Assembly: GCF_943193155.1 (NCBI RefSeq)
Contig: NZ_CALPDB010000004.1
Span: 1 to 64,000, forward strand
DNA from: Veillonella intestinalis
GTDB lineage: Bacteria; Bacillota; Negativicutes; Veillonellales; Veillonellaceae
DNA length: 64,000 nucleotides
Direction of reading: 5' to 3'
The notes under the pieces were generated by a model. It had not been told where the DNA came from and made no database searches. It worked only from the letters and a program-made list of their open reading frames with translations. The position numbers and the translations under genes were made by a program. Shown one piece after another: positions 18,509 to 29,398 of this stretch (positions within the stretch are counted from its first letter, which is position 1; every line of letters begins with the position of its first letter).

Positions 18509-18539
18509 ATTATAGAACTTGAAGTTAACTTCAAGTCAA
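18509..18539 (-). promoter_or_regulatory. MerR-type promoter with 19-bp spacer and central palindrome
   Basis: On the minus strand, TTGACT (18539-18534) and TATAAT (18514-18509) are separated by 19 bp instead of 17. The 18-bp palindrome CTTGAAGTTAACTTCAAG (18518-18535) fills the spacer. This is the arrangement of promoters activated by MerR-family regulators, which untwist the long spacer. It should drive the DXS-like gene. No merR gene is in this window. Confidence 0.75.
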
Positions 18540-18603
18540 GTATTAAATTTAAATTTTTCTATTTTTAGATATAAAATTAAAATTAAATTTAAATAAATCT
18601 ATT

Positions 18604-20055
18604 TTATTTTTCATAATCCCGATCTAAATTAACTTCTTTTAGAGGGATAATATGCGTCTTATTTTTAGCCTTATAACTAGCATATACTAATAAGAATACA
18701 GGAATACCAATGTAAGCCACACTAGCACCATACCAGTCAATAGTATCACCTGTAAACGCTGTATAGTTCTGACCAGCAATAATGATTAAACATAAAATCA
18801 TAGCAAAAATAGGACCGAATGGGAAAAATAAAGCTTTAAATGGAATAGAATCTAAACTCTTACCTTGTTCGTGGAAAGCACGACGGAAACGATAATGAGC
18901 AATAGCAATTCCAAGCCAAGCAATAAAACCACTCATACCACTAATATTAATCAACCAATTATAAGCTGTCCCTTCCCCAATTAAAGAGGTTAAGAAAGCA
19001 AATACACCAAATGCAGAAGTAGCTAATAGAGCAGGTACTGGTACGCCACGAGAGTTTAATTTAGTAAAAATCTGTGGTGCATCGCCTTCTTTAGCCATAG
19101 CATAAAGCATACGAGTTGATGCATATAAACCTGAGTTACCAGCCGATAAAACAGCTGTTAAAATAATGGCATTAATAAAACTAGCTGCAAAAGCAAAACC
19201 AAAACGATCCAATACTAAAGTAAATGGACTGATAGCAATATTTTCTACACTAGCATTTAATAAATTAGGATCATCATAAGGAATCAAGAAACCTATAACA
19301 GCAAAGGCACCAATATAGAATAATAAAATACGCCAGAAAATAGAATGAATCGCTTTTGGAATATTTTTTTCAGGATCCTCTGATTCACCAGCAGCTACCC
19401 CAATTAATTCTGTTCCTTGGAAAGAAAAACCAGCTACCATAAAAATAGCTAAAATTGAACCAAAGCCACCAACAAAAGGAGCTTCGCCACGGGTCCAGTT
19501 TTCAAAACCAGGCGAGGTACCACCAATACCTAAAATGAGCATAGTACCTACAAATAAGAACACAAATACGGTAATAACCTTCATACTGGAGAAGAAATAT
19601 TCACTTTCCCCAAAGGAACGCGTTGATAAATAGTTCATCAAAAATAAGGCACATAAGAATAAAGCTGACCACACAATGGCTGGAATCTCAGGAAACCAAT
19701 ATTTCATAATCAAAGCGCCTGCTACCAATTCAGCAGCCAATGTAATAGCCCAGTTAAACCAATAATTCCATCCTAAGGCAAAACCAAAGGCTGGATCTAC
19801 ATACCGTGATGCATAGGTGCCAAAAGAACCTGGTACAGGTAAATACGTAGCCATTTCACCAAGGCTAGTCATTAAGAAATATACCATAATACCAATAAAG
19901 CCATAAGCAACTAAAGCACCGCCAGGACCAGCTGTACTTACTACTTCACCGCCAGCTACGAATAAACCTGTCCCAATCGCTCCACCTAGCGCAATCATAT
20001 TCATATGACGCGATTTCAAACTTCTTTTTAATTTATTATTCGCTTCACTACTCAC
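18604..20055 (-). CDS. lysP: Lysine-specific permease, APC family
   Basis: This 483-residue amino acid permease has about twelve helices. The N-terminal region (RHMNMIALGGAIGTGLFVAGG, then LGEMATYLPVPGSF and FGFALGWNYWFNW) closely resembles LysP as I know it from enteric bacteria. It imports lysine with protons. The start is GTG at 20055 with GGGGGAGG 7 bp upstream. It begins 18 bp after gyrB, so it may be cotranscribed with it, which is an unusual partner. Confidence 0.82.
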   Translation of the reverse strand: MSSEANNKLKRSLKSRHMNMIALGGAIGTGLFVAGGEVVSTAGPGGALVAYGFIGIMVYFLMTSLGEMATYLPVPGSFGTYASRYVDPAFGFALGWNYWFNWAITLAAELVAGALIMKYWFPEIPAIVWSALFLCALFLMNYLSTRSFGESEYFFSSMKVITVFVFLFVGTMLILGIGGTSPGFENWTRGEAPFVGGFGSILAIFMVAGFSFQGTELIGVAAGESEDPEKNIPKAIHSIFWRILLFYIGAFAVIGFLIPYDDPNLLNASVENIAISPFTLVLDRFGFAFAASFINAIILTAVLSAGNSGLYASTRMLYAMAKEGDAPQIFTKLNSRGVPVPALLATSAFGVFAFLTSLIGEGTAYNWLINISGMSGFIAWLGIAIAHYRFRRAFHEQGKSLDSIPFKALFFPFGPIFAMILCLIIIAGQNYTAFTGDTIDWYGASVAYIGIPVFLLVYASYKAKNKTHIIPLKEVNLDRDYEK

Positions 20056-20073
20056 TAAATAGCCTCCCCCCTA

Positions 20074-21987
<1,914 letters not shown>

Positions 21988-22061
21988 CTATTTAGAGTAA
22001 ATTACCTATATATCGTTAAATTTTATTTATTTAAAGATTTAACCTTAATTATACTCTATTT

Positions 22062-22331
22062 TTATCGTTTTGTGTATAAGCTAACAGGAATTCCTGTAGT
22101 AGCTCGCTGTAAACGACGTCCTACACCTGTAATTGACATGCTCAAACCATAAATAGCATTGACTGTTACTAAATAACTTTCAATGGGTTCATCTGGAAAA
22201 ACGTGAATCACTTCACTATTTTGCCATTGTTTATTGCGGCGACGTCGTCCCTTTAAAAGCGGAATATCTTGAACTACCGCTACAATATCCTCAATAGATA
22301 CACTATACGTATCTGATAAATGTACAAACAT
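22062..22331 (-). CDS. remB: RemB/YaaB-like DUF370 protein
   Basis: This 89-residue protein starts MFVHLSDTYSVSIEDIVAVV, matching the DUF370 family of small DNA-binding regulators (B. subtilis YaaB/RemB). Its position between recF and gyrB is the same as yaaB in Bacillus. It carries a basic insert KGRRRRNK near residue 30. In Bacillus the family controls matrix genes; the role here is unknown. Confidence 0.75.
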   Translation of the reverse strand: MFVHLSDTYSVSIEDIVAVVQDIPLLKGRRRRNKQWQNSEVIHVFPDEPIESYLVTVNAIYGLSMSITGVGRRLQRATTGIPVSLYTKR

Positions 22332-22365
22332 AAAACTTCCATCACTTTCTTAATCACATGATTAC

Positions 22366-23424
22366 TTAATGTTGCTCATAATTAGCTCGTTTTTGTTCAT
22401 ATTGAAATCGCATTTTTTTTATTGCATTTTGGACAAACTCTTTCTCTAATTGTTGAGCTTTCTTATGGGTAATTAACATAAGTAACATATAAATATCATA
22501 ATTATCATTCGATGCTTCACGAATAACCCGATTTCTAAAAAAATATACGCATTCTCTATGAGCTAACTGATACTCATGCATCGCACACTTAGGTATTTGT
22601 TTACATATATCCTCATACACTAAATATGGTTGTTCAAACAAAATGTCCTTTATTCTTTCAATATGTTGTCGATACTCATAATCAGCTTTTTCTTTAGCTT
22701 TTATAACACAACTTGTACATATTGTTTCCTCTGGACTTATTAAAGTGTCACAATGTACACACGTATGATATCCTTTAGACTTTAAATATTTAGTTTTCTT
22801 ATATTGTTTTATCTGGGTTTCTCTAAATAAATCGCGAAGCGTTGGATCAGCAATAACGGCTACTACTTTATCTATAGCAGCTAATTCTTCATTACTAATT
22901 GGAATAGCCTCAAAATTTAATAAAGGTCTTTCATATTGCTCCGTTTTATGAGTAGTTCCATAATATACTTGCCTTTCATCCTTTATATAACTTTGTTTAT
23001 ACATAGAAAGCTGTATATCAGTAATAATCTCTTTACCATAATAAGCATTAATTTTTTGCAATAATTGACGCTTCATCATTTGCAATTGTTGTAAACAAGG
23101 AGAATTCAAAGCACTTACTTTAATAATAGGTGGCTCAATCCCTAATAATCGCGTTTGCTTGCCTAATAATGGACCAATTACCTTTGGCCAATCGTGATAT
23201 AGACGCATAATAGCAAAGATTTGAAATACTTTAAATTGATTATATTTAGTATCTAAATGAGAATCATATTGTTTAAGCGCCTTATCTACTTTATAACCAA
23301 CAGGACCTGCTGATCGATGGCTGTTAGTCAGAGAGTTTACATACTCAATCGTACTTTGTGGCATCTCTTTATTTTGATTATTAAACGCTTGATTTTCATT
23401 AGTATTTACATCTTCGCTATTCAT
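22366..23424 (-). CDS. dciA: DciA-like (DUF721) replication protein with a zinc-ribbon C-terminal extension
   Basis: This 352-residue protein has a DUF721 core (about residues 70-140: a helix with YHDWPKVIGPLL, then IKVSALNSPCLQQLQMMKRQ and LLQKIN). DciA of this family loads the replicative helicase DnaB in many bacteria. After it comes an unusual extension with a CVHC...CTSC zinc ribbon near residue 222, then helical sequence. The start at 23424 follows AAAGGCGGTG, leaving 4 bp after the recF stop. The recF-dciA-gyrB order supports the call. The function of the C-terminal part is not known. Confidence 0.72.
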   Translation of the reverse strand: MNSEDVNTNENQAFNNQNKEMPQSTIEYVNSLTNSHRSAGPVGYKVDKALKQYDSHLDTKYNQFKVFQIFAIMRLYHDWPKVIGPLLGKQTRLLGIEPPIIKVSALNSPCLQQLQMMKRQLLQKINAYYGKEIITDIQLSMYKQSYIKDERQVYYGTTHKTEQYERPLLNFEAIPISNEELAAIDKVVAVIADPTLRDLFRETQIKQYKKTKYLKSKGYHTCVHCDTLISPEETICTSCVIKAKEKADYEYRQHIERIKDILFEQPYLVYEDICKQIPKCAMHEYQLAHRECVYFFRNRVIREASNDNYDIYMLLMLITHKKAQQLEKEFVQNAIKKMRFQYEQKRANYEQH

Positions 23425-23428
23425 GTGT

Positions 23429-24505
23429 TCACCGCCTTTCACAATTGATCAAAGCCACATCAGTTAAATGTTGTACTTCCTCTAAATCGGTAGTTGTTAT
23501 AAATGTTTGAATTCGTTTATGAATAAATTGCAGTAAATTTTGTCGCCGTTCTTTATCAAGTTCACTTAATACATCATCTAATAATAAAATTGGATATTCA
23601 CCAACTTCTGATTTGATATATTCTAATTCACTTAATTTAAGTGATAAAATAGCAGTTCGTTGTTGCCCCTGCGAACCAAAACGTTTTAAATCAATAGGAC
23701 CTGAAAAAAATCCTAAATCATCTCGATGAGGGCCAAAGGAAGTACTCATACGATGACGATCTATCGGTAAATTATTTTGTAATTGATTATAAATAGCTTC
23801 TGGTTCAACTATATATAAACCATCAACTTGTTGCTGTTCATAAGTGAGTTTTAGATTTTCTTTACCGCCTGTTAAACGACGATTCATTAAATCTAACAAT
23901 AAATTAAGTTTTCGCAAACTATCTAATCGTTTCTTTATAATAAAAGATCCTGTTTCAGCTAATTGATAATCCCATTCTGCTAATGATATATTTCGTTTGC
24001 CATAGGAATCTTTCAGCACCTTATTTCGTTGTTGCAATATTTTATTATACATGCGCAATTGCTGATAATATAAAGCACTGGTCTGTGAAATTTCTATATC
24101 TAAAAATCGCCGCCGTAAAGAAGGACTTCCTTTAATTAATTGCAAATCTTCTGGACTAAAAATAACAGTATTTAAAGTACCCATCAGTTCTTTTTGCAAT
24201 ATTTTATTCCCATTAAGACGAATATCTTTTTTTTCTTTACCACTTAACCGTAAATTGATTTTTTGTTTTGTTTCTTTTTTTATAAAATCCACAATAATAC
24301 CAGCTTCAGTAGCTCCAAATTGTAATAAATCTTGCGTATCATTGGTACGATAGCTTTTGCCTATGGTACTAACATAAAGGGCTTCTAAAATATTGCTTTT
24401 GCCTACACCATTAGGCCCATAAAGGACAATAATATGTGATGGAAATGACCAACTAGCTTGTTCATAGTTACGAAAATTAACGAGTTCTAAGGAGTGAATA
24501 TTCAC
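23429..24505 (-). CDS. recF: Recombination mediator RecF
   Basis: This 358-residue SMC-like ATPase loads RecA at gaps. It shows Walker A YGPNGVGKSN (about 30), an arm with GSPSLRRRFLDI, the signature region near FGSQGQQRTAILSLKLSE and Walker B LLLDDVLSELD. The start is GTG at 24505 with AGGAGG upstream; it overlaps yaaA by 4 bp (GTGA). It is in the standard dnaN-yaaA-recF order. Confidence 0.95.
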   Translation of the reverse strand: MNIHSLELVNFRNYEQASWSFPSHIIVLYGPNGVGKSNILEALYVSTIGKSYRTNDTQDLLQFGATEAGIIVDFIKKETKQKINLRLSGKEKKDIRLNGNKILQKELMGTLNTVIFSPEDLQLIKGSPSLRRRFLDIEISQTSALYYQQLRMYNKILQQRNKVLKDSYGKRNISLAEWDYQLAETGSFIIKKRLDSLRKLNLLLDLMNRRLTGGKENLKLTYEQQQVDGLYIVEPEAIYNQLQNNLPIDRHRMSTSFGPHRDDLGFFSGPIDLKRFGSQGQQRTAILSLKLSELEYIKSEVGEYPILLLDDVLSELDKERRQNLLQFIHKRIQTFITTTDLEEVQHLTDVALINCERR

Positions 24506-24747
24506 TCGTCAGCCTCCTCTTTTATAACTAATAAAGTACCAATTCCCTGAATTTCTACAATATCATCAGGATATATTTTTTTTCGTTTTTCATGGCATAT
24601 TTCACCATTAACAGTAATTTTTTGATCATCTAATAAAAATTTAACTTGTCCACCGGTCCCAATAATTTGCTCAAATTTTAATAATTGATCCAATTTAATA
24701 TAAGGGGTATGAATTTCAACTTGAATTGGTTCCTTTTTAGTTTTCAT
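24502..24747 (-). CDS. yaaA: S4-domain protein YaaA
   Basis: This 81-residue protein consists of one S4-type RNA-binding domain (KLDQLLKFEQIIGTGGQVKF...ITVNGEICHEKRKKIYPDDIVEI). It lies between dnaN and recF, its position in most Firmicutes. The exact role is uncertain and probably linked to ribosome or RNA binding. AGGAGG precedes the start, and its stop overlaps the recF start. Confidence 0.9.
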   Translation of the reverse strand: MKTKKEPIQVEIHTPYIKLDQLLKFEQIIGTGGQVKFLLDDQKITVNGEICHEKRKKIYPDDIVEIQGIGTLLVIKEEADE

Positions 24748-24768
24748 AGGATCCTCCTAACTTAGTGC

Positions 24769-25878
24769 TTAATTAGTACGCACTGGTGTTACAACATAGG
24801 TATAATTTGGATTATCATCTTGACGAATAACAACAGGACCATTTTGTTTTAAGTATAAATGAATGCGTTCACCACTGCTATGACGTAAAATATCGCCAAT
24901 ATAACGACCATTGAAAGAAATCGTAAATGGTGTGCCATTAAATTCACATAATACTTCTTCTTTAGCCATACCAATTTCAGCATTTTGAGTAGATAAAGTA
25001 ACTTCTTTATCATTCCAATCATAACGAATTACATTATAACTAGCATCTTTGGCTAATAATGATACACGATCAACAGCGCCAGCAAAATCACGGCTATTTA
25101 AAATAGCATTGGAGTCAAATTGAGAAGGAATAACTTTTTCATAATCTGGATATTGTCCTTCAATTAAACGGGAGAATAAATAAATAGTATCAAATAAGAA
25201 TACTACATTAGTACGATTCCAGATAATACGAACCATAGTTGGTTGATCTGTTGGTAATAAACGGGATACTTCAGCTAATGTTTTAGTAGGTATTAAAATA
25301 CGCATTGCTGTTGGAATAGCTTCAGTTAATGTAATCTTTTTAACAGCCATACGATGAGTATCTGTAGCTACCATGGTTAAGTTGGTACCTTCACCTTCTA
25401 ATAAAGCGCCTGTAAAAATAGGACGATCATCATCACTAGCGGCTGCATAGTTGGTTAAATCAATCATTTGTTTAAATTGTTCACCATCTACATCAATATG
25501 ATATTCATCATGGATTTGCTCAACTAAATTAAATTCACTAGCATCCATCATGATTAAATTAAATTGAGAGCTTTCAGAGTGCAATAATAATTGTTTAGTA
25601 TCTTCATTGGATTCTAAAGTGATTGTATCAGTTGGTGTTTTACGAACCCATTCTTGAAAATAACGTGTACTAAGAACAATAGTGCCTTCTTCAATAATAT
25701 TGGCATCTATAGTAATGCGAATGCCAATTTCATAATCATTAGCTTGCATTTCCACTTTACCGTTTTTAGTTGTTATATAAATAGCACCTGGTAAATTAGA
25801 GCTTGTTTTGTTTTGACTTACTTTGGCTAAAGCATTAAGTGCTTTTTGTAATGTGTCTTTTGAAAATTGAATTTTCAT
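24769..25878 (-). CDS. dnaN: DNA polymerase III sliding clamp (beta subunit)
   Basis: This 369-residue protein is the ring clamp that tethers DNA polymerase III. It starts MKIQFSKDTLQKALNALAKV and has the three-fold repeated clamp domains. The C terminus ends with YVVTPVRTN, near the classic PMRL region that forms the binding pocket. AAAGGAG precedes the ATG. It is 253 bp downstream of dnaA, with part of the origin in between. Confidence 0.96.
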   Translation of the reverse strand: MKIQFSKDTLQKALNALAKVSQNKTSSNLPGAIYITTKNGKVEMQANDYEIGIRITIDANIIEEGTIVLSTRYFQEWVRKTPTDTITLESNEDTKQLLLHSESSQFNLIMMDASEFNLVEQIHDEYHIDVDGEQFKQMIDLTNYAAASDDDRPIFTGALLEGEGTNLTMVATDTHRMAVKKITLTEAIPTAMRILIPTKTLAEVSRLLPTDQPTMVRIIWNRTNVVFLFDTIYLFSRLIEGQYPDYEKVIPSQFDSNAILNSRDFAGAVDRVSLLAKDASYNVIRYDWNDKEVTLSTQNAEIGMAKEEVLCEFNGTPFTISFNGRYIGDILRHSSGERIHLYLKQNGPVVIRQDDNPNYTYVVTPVRTN

Positions 25879-25904
25879 AGGTACTCCTTTACTAATACTG
25901 ATGT

Positions 25905-26119
25905 GATTAAATTTTTAATTATTAGTAGTCTTAGTAGTAGGGATGGTGGATAAGTGGATAAGTCGTGGAAAGTAGCATTTTGAATAGGTTTTCCACATGC
26001 GTATAAATCTGTGAATGGAATTGTTAAGATATCCACATATAGACTTTATTTTCCAGCACTGTTTAAAAGTTGGAAGTTAAACACAAATTATAAACAGTTT
26101 ATTCACAGAGTTATCCACA
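25905..26119 (-). other. oriC: Origin of replication, dnaA-dnaN part, with DnaA boxes and DnaA-trio-like tract
   Basis: DnaA boxes are at 26111-26119 (perfect TTATCCACA), 26099-26107, 26029-26037, 25989-25997, and two overlapping minus-strand boxes at 25953-25961 and 25945-25953. Immediately beyond these, on the minus strand, come ATCCC, the triplet run TACTACTAAGACTACTAATA (about 25940-25921) and an A/T-only tract (25905-25924). The order boxes, short GC segment, triplets, AT-rich DNA matches the basal unwinding system described for Bacillus subtilis. Confidence 0.8.
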
Positions 26120-26131
26120 CCCTTATAGTAT

Positions 26132-27949
26132 TTACGTATGACCGTTTATTTTACTAATGATATCGCTTATCATACGCTTTAAATCAGCATTCTTTTCTAA
26201 ATCTTCACTAATCTTAGTATAGGCATGAATAGCAGTAGTATGGTCTTTTTTACCAAAAGCTTGTGAAATTTGTGGATAACTTTCGTTAATTAGTTCACGA
26301 CACAAGTACATGGCAATTTGACGAGGGTGAGCATACTGCTTATTTCGTTTTTGACCAACTAAGAGTTCTTTTTTGATTTTAAAATAGTCAGCAATAAAAT
26401 CTTGAATATAGGTAATGGATAAAATAGTTTCTTTTGTTTCAGGAATTAAATCACGCAATACATAGCGCGCATATTCTACTGTAATTTGATCTAATTTTTG
26501 TTCCATTTCAGCGGCACTAATTAATTTAGTCAAGGCTCCTTGTAAATCACGAACACTGCGATTGTAATAGGTGGTGCCGAAGAAGCGAATGACTTCATTA
26601 GGAATACGCAGGTCTGGTAATAATTCTCGTTGTTTATCTACATAGGATTTTGTAATTGCCTCTAACGTTTCTGAATTTGGTGGTTCAATAGTAACGACTA
26701 AACCTGAATTGAATCGTGTTTTTAATCGATCTTCCATTTGATCCATATTTTGTGGCAATGTATCACTGGTTAATACAATTTGCTTTTTACTTTCTGTTAA
26801 GGCATTGAAAGTATGGAAAAATTCCATTTGTGTACCTGCATAGCGATTATCTTGAATGAATTGAATATCATCAATTAATAAGACATCTACTTTACGGAAG
26901 GTATTGCGGAATTCTTCGTTCTTTTTAAAACGGATAGCTTGAACAAATAAGTTTAAGAAATTTTCACTGGTAATACACATGATGCGTAATTCAGGATAAC
27001 GACGTTTGATTTCGTTACCAATCGCATGCATTAGATGTGTTTTGCCTAGGCCTGATTTACCATAGATAAAGAACGGATTATAGCGAGTTGCTGGGTTTTC
27101 AGCAATATTTTGTGCTGCTACATAAGCCATTTGACTGGAACCACCAGGGATAAAGGTGTCAAAGGTGTAAGTTGGATTTAATTGCAAAATAGATTTATTA
27201 TTAGCATTTAAAATTGTATTAGTATCAGTTGTTGCTACTTCTAAATGAGGAAATAAGGAATCAGACCCTATAGCTGGTTCTTCTGGAATATAAGGACGTT
27301 TACTATCCGTTCGATTCATTGGTGGTTGTGTTACAATTTGGATAGGTTCATCATATATAGGTGCTACTGGTTCACTGTTAGTGGATTCTTCCTTTTTTTG
27401 TGAAAAGCCAAAACGCTGAGCTAATTGATTATATCCATTTAGTTGTTGTTCATTATTTTGCGTATTGAATTGGTTAGTTGCATCTATATTAGTTTTTACT
27501 GCAGTTTCAGTATTAATTTGGTTCTCTAAATACGAATCATTTATTAGGGGTTCCTTATTTATAGGTGTTATTTGATCTGTAGCTACTGTCTGATTAGTAC
27601 TTTCTGCTGTATATACTGGTATTCCTGCAGGTTCTGAAGGTTCACTGACAATGGTTGGTTCTTTATCACCAACTGTAGTGAGTATAATTGTGAGCGTAGA
27701 ATTACTTTTTGATAAGCGTTGCCAAATATTATTAACGGAGTCACGAAATGCATTGTTTATCATCGGTTCTTTTTCGATGAAATCCCTAATATATGCTTGC
27801 ATAGTCGTTAAGGTTAATGTTTTGCTAGCTTCATCTAAAGTGAGTGGTAATAATCTAAGAATGGTACTTTCTAAGATTTCTTTAGGCAATGTATTCTCAA
27901 TGTCTTCACGCACTTTATTCCAAAAATCGTTGAGATTTATGTTTGACAT
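26132..27949 (-). CDS. dnaA: Chromosomal replication initiator DnaA with a long linker
   Basis: This 605-residue initiator is longer than the usual 440-470. Domain I occupies about 1-88. A polar linker rich in N, T, Q, E and P runs from about 90 to 260. The AAA+ domain follows (Walker A GKSGLGKT, Walker B LLIDDIQF), then domain IV with the DNA-binding signature KKDHTTAIHAYTKI. The extra length lies in the linker (domain II). The start follows GGAAGG. DnaA boxes flank it on both sides. Confidence 0.96.
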   Translation of the reverse strand: MSNINLNDFWNKVREDIENTLPKEILESTILRLLPLTLDEASKTLTLTTMQAYIRDFIEKEPMINNAFRDSVNNIWQRLSKSNSTLTIILTTVGDKEPTIVSEPSEPAGIPVYTAESTNQTVATDQITPINKEPLINDSYLENQINTETAVKTNIDATNQFNTQNNEQQLNGYNQLAQRFGFSQKKEESTNSEPVAPIYDEPIQIVTQPPMNRTDSKRPYIPEEPAIGSDSLFPHLEVATTDTNTILNANNKSILQLNPTYTFDTFIPGGSSQMAYVAAQNIAENPATRYNPFFIYGKSGLGKTHLMHAIGNEIKRRYPELRIMCITSENFLNLFVQAIRFKKNEEFRNTFRKVDVLLIDDIQFIQDNRYAGTQMEFFHTFNALTESKKQIVLTSDTLPQNMDQMEDRLKTRFNSGLVVTIEPPNSETLEAITKSYVDKQRELLPDLRIPNEVIRFFGTTYYNRSVRDLQGALTKLISAAEMEQKLDQITVEYARYVLRDLIPETKETILSITYIQDFIADYFKIKKELLVGQKRNKQYAHPRQIAMYLCRELINESYPQISQAFGKKDHTTAIHAYTKISEDLEKNADLKRMISDIISKINGHT

Positions 27950-27976
27950 ACTATATCCTTCCTAGGTGTAACAAAT

Positions 27977-28150
27977 TGTGAATAAGTGGATAAGTTAAAT
28001 ACCTATAACTGTGTATAAGTTCTTAGTTTATGGTAAAATAAGAAAAATAAAAAGGCTAACACCTTAGATAGACACTGACTTTATACGAAAGATGGAATGG
28101 CTGTGGATAATACGTGTATAAGTTGTGTATATCTTGTTGATAACCTGTGG
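27977..28150. other. oriC: Origin of replication, part upstream of dnaA
   Basis: Minus-strand-orientation boxes related to TGTGGATAA occur at 27977-27985 (one mismatch), 27985-27993, 28010-28018, 28102-28110 (perfect) and 28113-28121. An AT-rich segment (about 28160-28345) follows towards rpmH. Together with the dnaA-dnaN gap this gives a two-part origin with dnaA in the middle, as in Bacillus. Confidence 0.75.
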
Positions 28151-28355
28151 TTAGATACTCACAATATGTTTGTCCTGATTTATTTTATCACTTAATATTT
28201 TATCAGAAAATGCATATCTTGTCATTGCTAGTTAAGGATATATCCATATTGTTACCTAGTTATCTAAAAATAGTAGTTGAGAATTTTAATATATACAATA
28301 TAAGGTATATTATATATAATAAGGTAAATAAAATATAAGAGAATCCAGATAAGTA

Positions 28356-28384
28356 TTGACATTATAAGGGTTTATATTTATAAT
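28356..28384 (+). promoter_or_regulatory. Consensus promoter of the rpmH operon
   Basis: TTGACA (28356-28361) and TATAAT (28379-28384) are both perfect and separated by 17 bp. It lies about 55 bp before the rpmH start and should be very strong. Confidence 0.9.
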
Positions 28385-28439
28385 TATGCTGTTATGGTAT
28401 AAGTAATTACTAGACCAATCTCGAGGAGGTGTTTTATAC

Positions 28440-28574
28440 ATGAAACGTACATATCAGCCAAATACGCTTTGGAGAAAACGTACTCATGGTTTCCGTGAAC
28501 GTATGAAGACTATTGGCGGTCGTCTTGTTTTAAAAAGACGTCGTGCTAAAGGCAGAAAGAAATTATCTGCATAA
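28440..28574 (+). CDS. rpmH: 50S ribosomal protein L34
   Basis: This 44-residue basic protein reads [18 protein letters not shown] at the start and ends KGRKKLSA, a typical full-length L34 of the large ribosomal subunit. GAGGAGGTG precedes the ATG. It is the first gene of the rightward operon and sits next to dnaA as in most bacteria. Confidence 0.97.
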   Translation: MKRTYQPNTLWRKRTHGFRERMKTIGGRLVLKRRRAKGRKKLSA

Positions 28575-28596
28575 TATAATAGCTTTTAGGCAGGAG

Positions 28597-28626
28597 AAAA
28601 AAACTTGGCGCTGCTGCCAAGTTTTT
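28597..28626 (+). terminator. Hairpin with T-run between rpmH and rnpA
   Basis: AAACTTGGC (28601-28609) pairs with GCCAAGTTT (28616-28624), followed by TT. It probably terminates part of the transcripts so that L34 is made in excess over RnpA. Confidence 0.75.
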
Positions 28627-28653
28627 CTATTCATAATGGCATAGGAAGAAAGT

Positions 28654-29022
28654 ATGAGTGAATTAACGTTTACCCTAGATAAAGAACGAAGAATTCGTAA
28701 AAATAATGAATATCGTCTTGTCTATAAACATGGCAATTATGAAGTAGGTCGCCTTTGTGTGATCTATCGTATGCCAGTAGCTAAGCAGCTAACTCGTATC
28801 GGTTTTGTTACGGGGAAAAAGGTTGGTGGCGCTGTGGAACGTAATCGTGCTCGACGTTTAATGAAAGAGGTCTATCGCCTTAATCAGCATGCCATTAGAG
28901 AAGGGTATGCCATTGTAGTCGTAGGCCGTGCTCGTATGGCCGAAGCTACCTATGAGCAGGCGCGTAAAGAAATGATGTATCTTTTTAAGAAAAGTAAATT
29001 ATTGAAAAATAGTGATGCTTAG
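28654..29022 (+). CDS. rnpA: Ribonuclease P protein component
   Basis: This 122-residue basic protein binds RNase P RNA and helps tRNA 5' processing. The signature [18 protein letters not shown], with the conserved RNR motif, is at about residues 55-72. A weak site AGGAAG precedes the ATG. The rpmH-rnpA-yidD-yidC-jag order is standard. Confidence 0.96.
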   Translation: MSELTFTLDKERRIRKNNEYRLVYKHGNYEVGRLCVIYRMPVAKQLTRIGFVTGKKVGGAVERNRARRLMKEVYRLNQHAIREGYAIVVVGRARMAEATYEQARKEMMYLFKKSKLLKNSDA

Positions 29023-29036
29023 AAAAGAGGACATTT

Positions 29037-29279
29037 ATGAAACGCCTTGTATCCCTATTAATGGGCGCATTAAATTGGATTTTCATTGGATTGGTGCAAT
29101 TTTATCGCTATGGAATCTCTCCATTGAAGCCTAAAACTTGTCGATTTTATCCCTCATGTTCGACGTATACCTTGGAAGCATTACGCAAATATGGACCTTT
29201 TAAAGGCAGTTATTTAGGAATTCGGCGCATTTTACGTTGTCATCCTTTTAATCCGGGTGGTTACGATCCACTTCCGTAA
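29037..29279 (+). CDS. yidD: Membrane protein insertion efficiency factor YidD
   Basis: This 80-residue protein has an N-terminal amphipathic or hydrophobic segment, then [10 protein letters not shown] (about 35-44) and the ending GGYDPLP typical of YidD. It assists YidC and sits 14 bp after rnpA. A gap of about 120 bp separates it from yidC. Confidence 0.95.
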   Translation: MKRLVSLLMGALNWIFIGLVQFYRYGISPLKPKTCRFYPSCSTYTLEALRKYGPFKGSYLGIRRILRCHPFNPGGYDPLP

Positions 29280-29398
29280 TAACACAAATTTGGAAATGTC
29301 AAAGTGTCTGTATGGATGAAATATAGACCATACCATAACATATATAGACACGCAAAGGCCATTTGTATTCGTCATCAATACTCGTAAGGAGAAGACTA

